Part shown: positions 7,563 through 16,265 of the stretch, piece by piece
Numbering within the stretch: position 1 is the stretch's first letter
Layout of the letters: every line of letters begins with the position of its first letter
Assembly: GCA_029227635.1 (NCBI GenBank)
Contig: JAQYAH010000030.1
Span: forward strand, 1-35,638
Length of the DNA: 35,638 nucleotides
Source: Clostridiales bacterium
Lineage (GTDB): Bacteria > Bacillota > Clostridia > Lachnospirales > Lachnospiraceae
Reading direction: 5' to 3'
The notes under the pieces: model-generated
Told to the model about the DNA's origin: nothing
What the model saw: only the letters and a program-made list of their open reading frames with translations
Databases searched by the model: none
Made by a program: the position numbers and the translations under genes

Positions 7563-8936
7563 TTACTCTTTTCTTTCTGCATATTCTCCTGCCTTTTTGA
7601 GAAACCTTAAGGCCAGCTTTTCGCTGCCTTCGAAATACAGGTGAGGATAGGCAGCATACAGGCTTTCTCCTCCAAAACCGCAGGGTATCTCCGGATCCGA
7701 AGGGTTCTTTTTCGTGACAAAATCTTTCCCCGCATCTGTAAGGTCAAAGTGGTGAAACTCGTGAATGGGAATCTCCTCCCCCACCCTGAACAAAAGGCTG
7801 TCCTCCTTTGCCTTAAGGGTTGCATAGCCGAAGCGGCGAAGGCCTTTCGTGGGATAGCCTTCTCCCGGAAAAACTCCCGCCATGGGATAAGTCTCCCCCT
7901 CCTTAGTGGTAAGGCTTTTGCTCAGATACATAAAGCCCCCGCATTCCGCAACTGTGGGCAGGCCGGCGTTGACCTTGTCCCTAATCTCTGTCATTAGCTC
8001 CCGGTTTTCAGAGAGCTCCCTTGCGTAGAGTTCCGGGTATCCTCCGGGAAGATAGAGTCCCCCGGTGTTTTCCGGAAGCTTTTTATCTCTTATGGGGCTG
8101 AAAAAGGAAAGCTTTGCCCCAAGTTTTTCAAAACATTCCAGGGTCTCCTGATAGCAAAAGCAAAAGGCCTCATCTTTTGCCACGGCGATGACCGGGGCTT
8201 TTTCCGGAGAAAAAACAGGGGAGGCTGATTCGAAGGGTTCGGTCTCTGAGGCGGCCTCCGCCTCAAAAATCTCAAGGATCTTATCCACCTTGAGGGTCCT
8301 CTCCGATTTCTCGCCTATGATCTCAATCCGGTTTCTCAGATCACCGATCTCCCCGGCGGTCATAAGTCCCAGATGCCGGCTTTTTATCTCCGCCTCCGGC
8401 ATTTTTTCCAGATAGCCAAGGACCGGAACTCCGGTCTCTTTTTCAATCACCGGAGCCAGCTTCTCATACCGCTTTCGGCTCACGGAATTGATAACAATTC
8501 CTCCCACGAGATTGGGCGTTCTGAAGTCCAGGATCCCCTTTATCAGGGCACACAGGGTGTAAGAGCTGCCTTTGGGCGTAAGAACCAGAAGAGATTTCAT
8601 ACCTACGGTCCTGCACACATGGTAGGCCCCGGCTCTCTCAGAATCCCCTCCGACGCCGTCGTAGTATCCCATGACTCCCTCGCAGATCCCGGCGTCCATT
8701 CCCCGGGTGTTGACATCAAAGATCTCCCTGACTCTCTCCGGGGATGCCAGATAAAGATCCAGGTTGTGCCCCGGAATTCCCAGGACTTCCCGGTGGAACA
8801 TGGGATCGATATAGTCCGGCCCGCACTTAAAGGCCGAGACCTTAAGTCCCCTGGACTTCAGCACCTGCAAAAGCGCACAGGTGCAGATAGTTTTTCCGCT
8901 TCCGGAGGCCATTCCCGTAACCATAAGTCGGATCAA
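7563..8936 (-). CDS. cbiA: Cobyrinate a,c-diamide synthase
   Basis: Amidates the a and c carboxylates of cobyrinate with glutamine and ATP. From a TTG start at 8936 it has 457 residues, the usual CbiA size. The P-loop is TGMASGSGKT (7-16), followed by KCGPDYIDPMFH. The glutamine amidotransferase domain has its nucleophile at Cys332 in AECGGFMYLSK, and a histidine pair sits in HEFHHFDL. The TTG overlaps the cbiET stop (TTGA) and is preceded by an AAGGGG run about ten bases upstream. The ATG at 8924 lacks a ribosome site and would cut the first strand. An open frame up to 9113 only mirrors cbiET. Confidence 0.95.
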   Translation of the reverse strand: MIRLMVTGMASGSGKTICTCALLQVLKSRGLKVSAFKCGPDYIDPMFHREVLGIPGHNLDLYLASPERVREIFDVNTRGMDAGICEGVMGYYDGVGGDSERAGAYHVCRTVGMKSLLVLTPKGSSYTLCALIKGILDFRTPNLVGGIVINSVSRKRYEKLAPVIEKETGVPVLGYLEKMPEAEIKSRHLGLMTAGEIGDLRNRIEIIGEKSERTLKVDKILEIFEAEAASETEPFESASPVFSPEKAPVIAVAKDEAFCFCYQETLECFEKLGAKLSFFSPIRDKKLPENTGGLYLPGGYPELYARELSENRELMTEIRDKVNAGLPTVAECGGFMYLSKSLTTKEGETYPMAGVFPGEGYPTKGLRRFGYATLKAKEDSLLFRVGEEIPIHEFHHFDLTDAGKDFVTKKNPSDPEIPCGFGGESLYAAYPHLYFEGSEKLALRFLKKAGEYAERKE

Positions 8937-10159
8937 TGTTTTCTCGCCCCTTTTGAAATGATAAACACCGGAGTCATACCCTCCAGCATGTTGTAACGTC
9001 CCATCTTTCTGGTCCTTGCCACGCTGACCTGGGAAACTTCCGCAGCAAAGCCGGCAAGCTCTACTGCCTCCACCGCCTGGGAGAGGCTCTCCAGGGTGAC
9101 TGCGTTGATGCAAAGCCGGGCTTTATCATTGATGTCAAGAACCGTGGTGATGATTTCCTTTAAGTTTCCTTTGCTTCCTCCCACAAAAACCGCGTCGGGA
9201 CAGGGAAGCTCTCTTAAGCCCTCCGGGGCTTTTGCCTTTATGATCTCAAGATTTCCGACGCCGAACTTATCCCGATTGGCCTTCATGAGTTCCAGGGCAA
9301 CGTCCCTGAACTCAACCCCGAAGGTTTTTCCGAAAGGTGCACAAAGAGCCATCTCCACGGAGACACTTCCGGTTCCCGCTCCGATGTCCCAGCAGATGTC
9401 GCAGGGGGTGATGCCAAGCTTCGACATGACCACCGCTCTTACCTCCTGCTTCGTCATGGGAACCTTATCCCTGATGAAATCCTCGTCGGGAATACCGGGC
9501 GTGCGCCTTATTACTTCGTACTTGCCGGGTACTTCCCAGACCAGAAGAACAGAAATAGAGTCGAAATCCATCTCACTGATTTCCTTCACTGTGGAGGTGA
9601 CGATGCGCTCCTTTTCGGTGCCCAGACACTCCCCCACCAGGGCTTTCGTGTCCCCAAAGCCGGCTTTTGCCAGCTGCTCACAGAGAACCCTTGGAGTCAT
9701 CCGTCCACCGGTTAGGAAAAAAGTCTTTTTATCCGGCTCCACCGCCTTCACCCCGTCACACTCGTTTCCGTGGGCTGACAGGATCTTCCAGTTCTGCCAG
9801 GGAATTCCAAGTCTTGCGGACAAAAGCTGCACGCTGGAGATTCCGGGGATGATTCTGAATCTCATCTCCTTTGACCGAAAACCCTCCACCAGCTTCGTGG
9901 CCCCGGAGTAGATGCCGGTGTCTCCCCCGAAGACAACGCAAAGTTTCGCCTCCGGCGTCCTTTTCCGAATCTCCTCTATAATACTTATCACCTTGTCGGT
10001 CTTATACTCGTGGATCTTCTCCCCCTTGATCTCCTCAGGAAGCATGGCAAGCATCCTGTCGGGGCCGAAGATATAATCTGCCTCAAAAAGACAGCGGATC
10101 CCCTCCCCGGATACCGATTCCAATTCTCCGCTTCCCATTCCGATCACATAGATTGACAT
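8933..10159 (-). CDS. cbiET: Fused cobalt-precorrin-7 C5-methyltransferase / cobalt-precorrin-6B C15-methyltransferase (decarboxylating)
   Basis: A single 408-residue protein combines the two enzymes. Residues 1 to about 210 are the tetrapyrrole methyltransferase CbiE (IGMGSGE 6-12, FGGDTGIYSG 77-86). Residues from about 230 onward are CbiT, a Rossmann-type methyltransferase with the SAM loop WDIGAGTGSVSVE (257-269) and VFVGGSKG. It methylates C5 and C15 and removes the acetate carboxylate on ring C. Such fusions are known (CobL). It overlaps the end of cbiJ by 16 bases, with a GAGGAG site inside cbiJ. Confidence 0.95.
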   Translation of the reverse strand: MSIYVIGMGSGELESVSGEGIRCLFEADYIFGPDRMLAMLPEEIKGEKIHEYKTDKVISIIEEIRKRTPEAKLCVVFGGDTGIYSGATKLVEGFRSKEMRFRIIPGISSVQLLSARLGIPWQNWKILSAHGNECDGVKAVEPDKKTFFLTGGRMTPRVLCEQLAKAGFGDTKALVGECLGTEKERIVTSTVKEISEMDFDSISVLLVWEVPGKYEVIRRTPGIPDEDFIRDKVPMTKQEVRAVVMSKLGITPCDICWDIGAGTGSVSVEMALCAPFGKTFGVEFRDVALELMKANRDKFGVGNLEIIKAKAPEGLRELPCPDAVFVGGSKGNLKEIITTVLDINDKARLCINAVTLESLSQAVEAVELAGFAAEVSQVSVARTRKMGRYNMLEGMTPVFIISKGARKH

Positions 10160-10881
10160 AATCTCAATATCTCCTCAAATCCGGTTCCGATCTCCAAAGG
10201 CCGCTTTATGATCACCGCCTTGATACCGGTATTTTTCACTGCTTCCAGTTTTTCTTCAAAGCCCCCGGCCTTTCCGCTGTCCTTGCTCACGAACCAGCGG
10301 ATATTGTACTGCCTTATGGTGGCCTCGTTCATCTCCCGGGAAAAAGGCCCCTGCATGGCAATAATATTCCTGTGGGGAATCTCCAGCTTTTCAAGAGCCT
10401 TAAGGCTCTCCACATTCGGTAAGATACGGGGAAAAAGCCGCTTCGCCGGAATCTCTCTGAAGGCCTCTATCTCTTTTGCCCCGCAGGCGAGAAGGATGTT
10501 TCCCTCCGTCTCCCGAAGAAAATCCGCCGCTTCCGCCGCCGAATCCTTAAGGATAAGGTCCTTTGATTCCGGGATGCTGCTTTTTTCCCGGCAAAGCCTA
10601 AGGTATTCGGCACCTGTAAGCTCACAGGCCTTTTTAATCTCGGTGCTTGCAAGGACCGCGTAAGGGTGGGTGGCGTCAATGCAGAGGGTATCATTGGAGA
10701 GGTGAAGAGCCATCTCCTCTGCCTTTAACCTTCCGCAGTTCACGGTGATGTTATCCATCTCCCCCTGCTCCTCGGCTCCGTACTCGGTGGCCACAAAGAC
10801 TTTTGCAGAAGTCCCCCGCCGGGAGAGCTCTCTCGCCAAAAGCCTTCCATCGCTGGTTCCGCTGAAAATTACTATTTCCAT
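10144..10881 (-). CDS. cbiJ: Cobalt-precorrin-6A reductase
   Basis: Reduces cobalt-precorrin-6A to 6B with a pyridine nucleotide. The 245 residues start with MEIVIFSGTSDGRLLA, the standard CbiJ/CobK nucleotide-binding N-terminus. Further family segments are DATHPYA and a conserved MQGPFS. The frame is open to 11046, but those extra residues mirror cbiH in another frame. The ATG at 10881 overlaps the end of cbiH by ten bases, as throughout this operon. Confidence 0.93.
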   Translation of the reverse strand: MEIVIFSGTSDGRLLARELSRRGTSAKVFVATEYGAEEQGEMDNITVNCGRLKAEEMALHLSNDTLCIDATHPYAVLASTEIKKACELTGAEYLRLCREKSSIPESKDLILKDSAAEAADFLRETEGNILLACGAKEIEAFREIPAKRLFPRILPNVESLKALEKLEIPHRNIIAMQGPFSREMNEATIRQYNIRWFVSKDSGKAGGFEEKLEAVKNTGIKAVIIKRPLEIGTGFEEILRLCQSM

Positions 10882-11606
10882 CTGTGATATCCTCTCGGGG
10901 TTACCAGGTGATCTCTTATGACCTTGGTGGAAGAAGATCCCACAATGACAGTGGTGAACATGTCCACTTCCGCATCCATAAGTTCCCTTAAAGAGAGAAT
11001 CTTCATCTCCTCCCCTTCTCTTCCGATATTTCTCACATAGCCACAAGGGGTATCTTCGGATTTCTCTTTTAGCAGTATCTCGCAGGCTCTCCTTAAGTAA
11101 TCTGCCCGGGTTTTGGAGGAGGGGTTGTAGATCGCAATGACAAAATCTCCCAGTCCTGCTGCAAAAAGACGCTTCTCTATGACCTCCCAGGGGGTGAGAA
11201 GATCTGATAAGGAGATCACGCAGAAATCATGTCCCAAAGGGGCTCCAAGCCTTGCCGCTGCAGATACCGCCGCAGTGACTCCCGGGACCACGATGATCTC
11301 CACATCCTCCGCTTTTTCCGCCATCTCCCAGATCAGGCAGGCCATTCCGTAGATTCCGGAATCTCCGCTGCAGATGACCGCCACATCTTTTCCGGTCTTT
11401 GCGGTCTCCACCGCCCAGGCACAGCGCTTTTCTTCTCCCCGCATTCCGGTGGTGAAAAACTCCTTCTCCGGAAACTGCTCTCTGATCAGATCCGCGTAGA
11501 GTGTGTAGCCGCAGATGATGTCCGCTGCCTTTAGGGCTGCATCCGCTTCTTTGGTTCTAAATATTTCATCTCCGGGACCAAGTCCCACCACATATATTCT
11601 GCTCAT
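10872..11606 (-). CDS. cbiH: Cobalt-factor III / precorrin-3B C17-methyltransferase
   Basis: Methylates C17 and drives ring contraction on the anaerobic route. The 244 residues have the tetrapyrrole methylase motif VVGLGPGDE near the N-terminus, then CSGDSGIYGMA, VVPGVTAA and the C17-type AIYNPSSKTRADYL. The length is the minimal CbiH without the C-terminal iron-sulfur extension seen in some homologues. The start follows the cbiG stop by one base, with GGAG seven bases upstream lying in the last cbiG codons. Confidence 0.95.
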   Translation of the reverse strand: MSRIYVVGLGPGDEIFRTKEADAALKAADIICGYTLYADLIREQFPEKEFFTTGMRGEEKRCAWAVETAKTGKDVAVICSGDSGIYGMACLIWEMAEKAEDVEIIVVPGVTAAVSAAARLGAPLGHDFCVISLSDLLTPWEVIEKRLFAAGLGDFVIAIYNPSSKTRADYLRRACEILLKEKSEDTPCGYVRNIGREGEEMKILSLRELMDAEVDMFTTVIVGSSSTKVIRDHLVTPRGYHRWK

Positions 11607-11607
11607 A

Positions 11608-12654
11608 TCATTTCTCCTGCCAATGGATCTTCAGCTCTTTTGCCCCAAGGGCGAAGGTTATGCCCTCCCCGGCATACTTTTTTACAATGAGGTCCCTGCC
11701 TCCGGCGCACACCGCGCTTCTCTCACACACATTGTCCACTCCCACAACTCTTTTCACCCGCTCCGAGGAGGTGAATTCTCCGGGAAGGGTCGAAAGTTCC
11801 GGTGCACTAAAAAAGCACACATCAAAGCCTCTTTGTCTGCAGAACTGCAAAAGTCCTGCCTCACCGGCCTTGCGTTCTATGGAAGCTGCCACCCCTATGC
11901 CCTCCGGGTGGATTTCTTTTTCTTCGATCATTCTCAAAAACCGGCTCTCCAGGTTCTTAAGGGAAACTCCGGCCCGGCAGCCGATTCCGAGAACGAGGCG
12001 CCTGGGAATCAGAATCAGAGGGTCCTTAATCCCTTCATACACCCGGTTTCCAAGAATAATATCCGCCTCTTTAGGGTCATCGGTTAAGATAAGTTCCTCC
12101 GGAATCATCCCATCAATCTCAATCTCTGAAAATATCCGGACTTCATCACCGGATAAGACTTTTCCGGAAACTCTTTTTATCTGCTTCGAGTTCTTTATGA
12201 TGAGATTCCTCTCTGCTGCCCAGGTATCCACCGCAAAAACCCCTCTCACATCTGTGGCGGTGGTAATTACGGGGGTAGCCCCCAAAAATCCGGCGATCTC
12301 CAGAGCCATCTTGTTTGCCCCGCCGATGTGCCCGGAGAGAACGGGTATGACAAAGTTTCCTCCCTCATCTACTACCAGCACCGCCGGGTCATGAAGCTTA
12401 CTTTTTGCAAAAGGGGCGATGCCCCGAACGGCGATGCCAAGGGCTCCCACAAAGACAATAGCGTCGTATTCCTCAAAAGCTCTTCCTGTCCAGGAATTCA
12501 GAGAAAACTCCGGGATCTCCCGAGTAAAAAAGACCTCACCCTCAAGGAGTTGATTAATTTTTTGTGCAAGGTTTTTGCCTTTCTCTGTAAAAGCCAGGCA
12601 GACACACCTATTTGACTTTTGCCTTTCGGTACTCAGTGCTGAATTCGGGATCAT
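11608..12654 (-). CDS. cbiG: Cobalt-precorrin-5A hydrolase
   Basis: Opens the delta-lactone of cobalt-precorrin-5A and releases acetaldehyde, a step specific to the anaerobic pathway. The protein shows the CbiG blocks FVGALGIAVRGIAP, LSGHIGGANKMA and the C-terminal GIGCRAG plus GVDNVCERSAVCAG. I chose the ATG at 12654 (348 residues) because AGAGGAG lies eight bases upstream; the ATGs at 12678 and 12672 lack such a site. This makes a 47-base overlap with the end of cbiF, the longest reliable overlap here. Confidence 0.94.
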   Translation of the reverse strand: MIPNSALSTERQKSNRCVCLAFTEKGKNLAQKINQLLEGEVFFTREIPEFSLNSWTGRAFEEYDAIVFVGALGIAVRGIAPFAKSKLHDPAVLVVDEGGNFVIPVLSGHIGGANKMALEIAGFLGATPVITTATDVRGVFAVDTWAAERNLIIKNSKQIKRVSGKVLSGDEVRIFSEIEIDGMIPEELILTDDPKEADIILGNRVYEGIKDPLILIPRRLVLGIGCRAGVSLKNLESRFLRMIEEKEIHPEGIGVAASIERKAGEAGLLQFCRQRGFDVCFFSAPELSTLPGEFTSSERVKRVVGVDNVCERSAVCAGGRDLIVKKYAGEGITFALGAKELKIHWQEK

Positions 12655-13363
12655 AGAGCTTGCTCCTCTCATACTCATCTCCCAGGAAATCTCCCACGAA
12701 GATCATGACAGTTTTGCGAAATCCGGAGGATTCTCCGGTCTTTGACAGTTCTCCGAGCCTGCAGGTGACAAAAGCCTCCTCCGGCCAGGTAGCCTTGTAA
12801 ACAAGGGCGCAGGGGGTATCCTCGGTGAAGGCACCTCCGGCAAGAAGCTCTTCCTGAACCTTATCCAATAATGATCCCGACAAAAAGATGGCCATAGACA
12901 CTCCCTGGGAAGCCAGCTCCCTCAAAGACTCCTTCACCGGGGTCCTTCCTGCCGCTCTGGTGATGATCAGACTCTGGCTCACCTCCGGCAGGGTGAATTC
13001 TTTTTTCAGGGTGGCAGCTGCTCCGCAAAAGCTGGAGACTCCCGGCACCTGAGTGAAAGGAATGTTTTCCTTTTCCAGAGCGTCCATCTGCTCTCTTATG
13101 GCTCCAAAAAGAGAAGGGTCTCCGGTATGAAGCCTGACCAGCAGCTGTCCTTTTGCCTGGGCCTTACACATCACCGTGAGGACTTCCTCCAGAGTCATCT
13201 CCGCGCTGTTGAAGATCTCACATCCCGGCTTTGCCATCTCAAGAAGCTCCGGATTTACGAGGCTTCCGGCGTAAATGATAACATCCGCCTCACTGATAAG
13301 TTTCGCCCCTCTGATGGTAATAAGGTCCGGGGCTCCGGGACCTGCTCCCACAAAATGTATCAT
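12608..13363 (-). CDS. cbiF: Cobalt-precorrin-4 C11-methyltransferase
   Basis: SAM-dependent methylation at C11. The 251 residues begin HFVGAGPGAPDLITIRG, the CbiF/CobM form of the tetrapyrrole methylase loop. They continue with YAGSLVNPELL, RLHTGDPSLFGAI and PGVSSFCGAAA, which distinguish this from the C17 and C20 enzymes. It follows cbiL with three bases between, and its AGGAG site lies inside the cbiL end. Confidence 0.96.
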   Translation of the reverse strand: MIHFVGAGPGAPDLITIRGAKLISEADVIIYAGSLVNPELLEMAKPGCEIFNSAEMTLEEVLTVMCKAQAKGQLLVRLHTGDPSLFGAIREQMDALEKENIPFTQVPGVSSFCGAAATLKKEFTLPEVSQSLIITRAAGRTPVKESLRELASQGVSMAIFLSGSLLDKVQEELLAGGAFTEDTPCALVYKATWPEEAFVTCRLGELSKTGESSGFRKTVMIFVGDFLGDEYERSKLYDPEFSTEYRKAKVK

Positions 13364-13366
13364 CGT

Positions 13367-14038
13367 CTATTTCTTCTCCTTCACAATAAGGGTGGTAAAG
13401 TAAGAATCTATCTCCGGAATCCTTCCCTCAAGGTGGGGGTAGAGCTCCTCATCCTCCATAGAACAGTTTTTCACAAGGCCGGCGTTCTTAAGCATATTCC
13501 TTTCCCTTAGCTCAGCGATCACCCTCGCCAGCTTTTTCCCCGACTTCATGATCACCTTGGTTCCTTTGGCTAAAAGCTCCTCTTCCATATCTCCTCCCCC
13601 GGGAAAAATATGAAGGGGCTCTTTGCCCTCAGCGAGACTGATATTAAGGGCACAGGCAGAGGCCACAAAACTGGGGACTCCCGGGATCATCCGGGTCTCA
13701 TATCCCAGATTCATAACCTGCTGCTGCACGTTGGAAAAAGTGGAGTAGATGGAAACATCCCCCAGATTAATGAGGGCCACATCCTCCCCTTTTGATAGGG
13801 GGGCTGCCACCTTATTTGCCGCTTCCAGGTACATTTCCCGGCGCTTTTCCTCCGGCTGCCCCATGGGAAGAACGAGGGGGAGAATCTCCTTTTCGGACAT
13901 ATCCACCACCCCGGACACAATTTTGAGTGCTACTAAGGCTCCCGCTCCGGTATCAGGGCAGGCGATGACTCTGCACTTTTCCAGTATGCTTTTGGCCTTC
14001 AGGGTGATGAGTTCCGGGTCTCCGGGACCCACCCCCAC
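13367..14038 (-). CDS. cbiL: Cobalt-precorrin-2 C20-methyltransferase; 5' end out of frame with its likely ATG
   Basis: Methylates C20 of cobalt-precorrin-2. It shows GVGPGDPELITLKA, LGDVSIYSTF, MIPGVPSFVA and a normal C-terminus. The listed start is a GTG at 14038, the only usual start codon in this frame, but it removes most of the first beta strand. Upstream in the same frame the DNA still encodes NGILYGVG without a start codon. An ATG at 14073, with GGGAG upstream, is one base out of frame across an A6 run (14069-14064). One extra A would give a 235-residue protein, the usual CbiL size, and would also end cbiD with TGA at 14061-14059. This is either a sequence error, a real deletion or slippage. 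Confidence 0.88.
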   Translation of the reverse strand: MGVGPGDPELITLKAKSILEKCRVIACPDTGAGALVALKIVSGVVDMSEKEILPLVLPMGQPEEKRREMYLEAANKVAAPLSKGEDVALINLGDVSIYSTFSNVQQQVMNLGYETRMIPGVPSFVASACALNISLAEGKEPLHIFPGGGDMEEELLAKGTKVIMKSGKKLARVIAELRERNMLKNAGLVKNCSMEDEELYPHLEGRIPEIDSYFTTLIVKEKK

Positions 14039-16265
14039 TCCGTAAAGGATTCCGTTTTTCAGATTTTTTCCATAAATTGATCAGCTCCCGGGCGTTTCTT
14101 GTCCAAAAGACCTTCTCCGGCTCCTTGGAAAAAGCCACCACCCCTGTGGAGATCTCTCCTTTTGTTTTCTTTGTGACTACTTTCTGGATCTCTTCCATTA
14201 TCCGGTTCATCACCGGCTCTGTGAGCTTCGCCTTTTCCAGGATCAAAAGGCTCTCCCCGGTGGTTTTGCTCTCCATGATCAACCGGCAAAGCTCCGTATC
14301 TCCTCCCAGAACCGCGGCATGGGCGGCGATGATCTCTTTTCTTCCGTCCGCCATGGCAGAATGGGTGTTCATGATCCCGGCCGCCACCTTCACAAGCTTT
14401 CCGATGTGACCGGCTATGAGAACTTCCTTAAAGCCCAGCATTCCGGCAAGATCCAGGGTCTCCCCGATAAAGTTGGAGAATTTCACCTGGGGAACTCCAA
14501 GTTCTGTGAGTCCCTCCCGGCGAAGAAAATCGGTGCCATAGTTTCCCGGAACAAGGATCACCTTGTCTCCTTCCTCTCTTGCCTGGCGAAGGAGAACTTC
14601 TATGGTCCTCACAAGAGCCTCCTGACTCATGGGCTCCACCATGCCGGAGGTTCCAAGGATCGAGATTCCTCCCTGAATACCCAGCATGGGATTGAAAGTC
14701 TTCTTCGCGATCTCCTCCCCCATTGGAACTTCAAGGAGAACTTCAAGGCCTCCCCGGTACTCCGACTCCTCCAGGACTTTTGCTGCCTCGGCGGTTATCA
14801 TCTCCCGGGGAACCCGGTTTATTGCGGGACTTCCAACCTTCTGGTCAAGCCCCGGTTTGGTTACGTATCCCACGCCTTTGCCGCCACGGATCGTAATTCC
14901 GGAATCCGTCTTTTTCACCAGGGCTCTTATAAGGATCCCGTCGGTGTCGTCGGGGTCATCCCCGGCGTCTTTTCTCACCTCGCAAAAGGCATATTCCCCC
15001 CGGATACCGTATTTTTCAGGCACGGCCTCCGCCAAAAATCCTACGGGGGTAACCAGTGAAAGCTCCTCCGGCTCCTCCCCGGTCAAAAGCTTAATGGCAG
15101 CGCCTTTTGCCGAAAGGGCACTTACGGTTCCCGTGGTGATGCCGCAGCGGAGCTCCTTGTCCCCACTTCTTATAGTGTGCTCCAGAACTTTTTTTTGCCC
15201 CGCGAGCATTGATATCTCTCCGAAACGACGGTTTATCCGGTCGTAGTTTTCCCGCTTATGGGGAAAATTACAGTTCTCACAGCTCTTCACCCCTTTGTCC
15301 GTGTAGGTGAAGGCTCCGCCGCATTTATCCCCCAGGGCATACAGGGGGCAGTAGCAAAAAAGACAGTTGAAATCCTCCGGGTTTATCCCCTTATGACAGG
15401 GAAAAAACTCGCAGTTCTCGTGAACAAAAAATCTATAGTTCTTCGGCTCCAGGGCCTTTTTGACCCTGCGAACGAAGATTTCATTAATGGAGTCAAAGCT
15501 TCCAAGCCCCCTAAAAAGCGGGGTAACCATCTCCAGCCCACCTTCTCTTATAAGGATCGACTTCAGGGAATCTTCCTCCTCTCCTCCCATGTCCTTCACC
15601 GCATGGCTGCCGGCAGTTATCATGAAAGGACAAAGAACTGCATTTTTATATCCCCGGCTTTTGGCAAAGGCCGCCGCCCGGGAAAAGGAAGTGGAAGCGG
15701 GCTCACCCTCCACTGTGGCAACGAAGAGGTTGTCTATTCCTTCCTCCTCGTAATACTTTTGAAGTTCCTCATAGACCTTGCCTCCGGGGTCTTTCGTGCC
15801 GTGACCCACGAGGAAAATGGCAGTGTCAAAAGCTTTTGCCTCAACGGCATCGAGATAGTCAAATGCTTTAAGCGCTTCCGAGAGAGCGGCTTTTGCCACC
15901 TCCTTGTCGACCCCTTTTAGCCCCAGAAGAGGCTCGCAAAGGATCACTTCCCGGATCTTCCCCTCGCATTGCTTCACCTTGGTTTTAAGCTTTTCGTACT
16001 CAATTCCCGGCATGAGATGGGTTGGAAGCACCACCAGCTTTTCAACTCCGGAATTAACTGCTTTTTCCAGGGCGGTATCGATGAGCTCCACCTCAAGGTC
16101 ATGGACCTTCTTCAGTTTTTTTACAATAAATCCGGAGGTGAATGCGCCTCTAACCTGCCAATCGGGGAAGGCCTCTCTGACACTCTCCTCGATTCCCCAG
16201 ATGTCTCTTTCAATGTCCTTCGGGTCGGAGGTGCCAAAGCTCACCACCAGTATCTGCCTATTCAT
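13953..16265 (-). CDS. cbiKD: Fusion: sirohydrochlorin cobaltochelatase CbiK, Cys-rich small domain, C1-methyltransferase CbiD
   Basis: Residues 1 to about 272 are CbiK, which inserts cobalt into sirohydrochlorin; the metal-site histidines are probably His155 (LVGHGT) and His221 (TAGSHAVKDM). Residues about 278-340 form a Cys-rich domain with eight cysteines (285, 290, 301, 304, 306, 315, 329, 332), resembling the 'cysteine-rich small domain' family often found beside cobalt genes. From about 365 comes CbiD, which methylates C1 (CGITTGT, GTSGMVEPM, AGHIGKLVKVAAG). The ATG at 16265 has an AGAGG site within the ATPase gene. The last 36 residues after LWKK are an out-of-frame reading of cbiL. 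With one more A at 14064-14069 the protein would end as LWKKI at 735 residues. Confidence 0.92.
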   Translation of the reverse strand: MNRQILVVSFGTSDPKDIERDIWGIEESVREAFPDWQVRGAFTSGFIVKKLKKVHDLEVELIDTALEKAVNSGVEKLVVLPTHLMPGIEYEKLKTKVKQCEGKIREVILCEPLLGLKGVDKEVAKAALSEALKAFDYLDAVEAKAFDTAIFLVGHGTKDPGGKVYEELQKYYEEEGIDNLFVATVEGEPASTSFSRAAAFAKSRGYKNAVLCPFMITAGSHAVKDMGGEEEDSLKSILIREGGLEMVTPLFRGLGSFDSINEIFVRRVKKALEPKNYRFFVHENCEFFPCHKGINPEDFNCLFCYCPLYALGDKCGGAFTYTDKGVKSCENCNFPHKRENYDRINRRFGEISMLAGQKKVLEHTIRSGDKELRCGITTGTVSALSAKGAAIKLLTGEEPEELSLVTPVGFLAEAVPEKYGIRGEYAFCEVRKDAGDDPDDTDGILIRALVKKTDSGITIRGGKGVGYVTKPGLDQKVGSPAINRVPREMITAEAAKVLEESEYRGGLEVLLEVPMGEEIAKKTFNPMLGIQGGISILGTSGMVEPMSQEALVRTIEVLLRQAREEGDKVILVPGNYGTDFLRREGLTELGVPQVKFSNFIGETLDLAGMLGFKEVLIAGHIGKLVKVAAGIMNTHSAMADGRKEIIAAHAAVLGGDTELCRLIMESKTTGESLLILEKAKLTEPVMNRIMEEIQKVVTKKTKGEISTGVVAFSKEPEKVFWTRNARELINLWKKSEKRNPLRSGGGSRRPGTHHPEGQKHTGKVQSHRLP

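Noticed and set aside
14059-14075. A standard programmed -1 frameshift heptamer at the cbiD/cbiL junction
   Set aside because: The A run could allow slippage from the ATG frame into cbiL, but there is no proper X XXY YYZ arrangement with a following structure that I can support; a one-base deletion or sequencing error is simpler.
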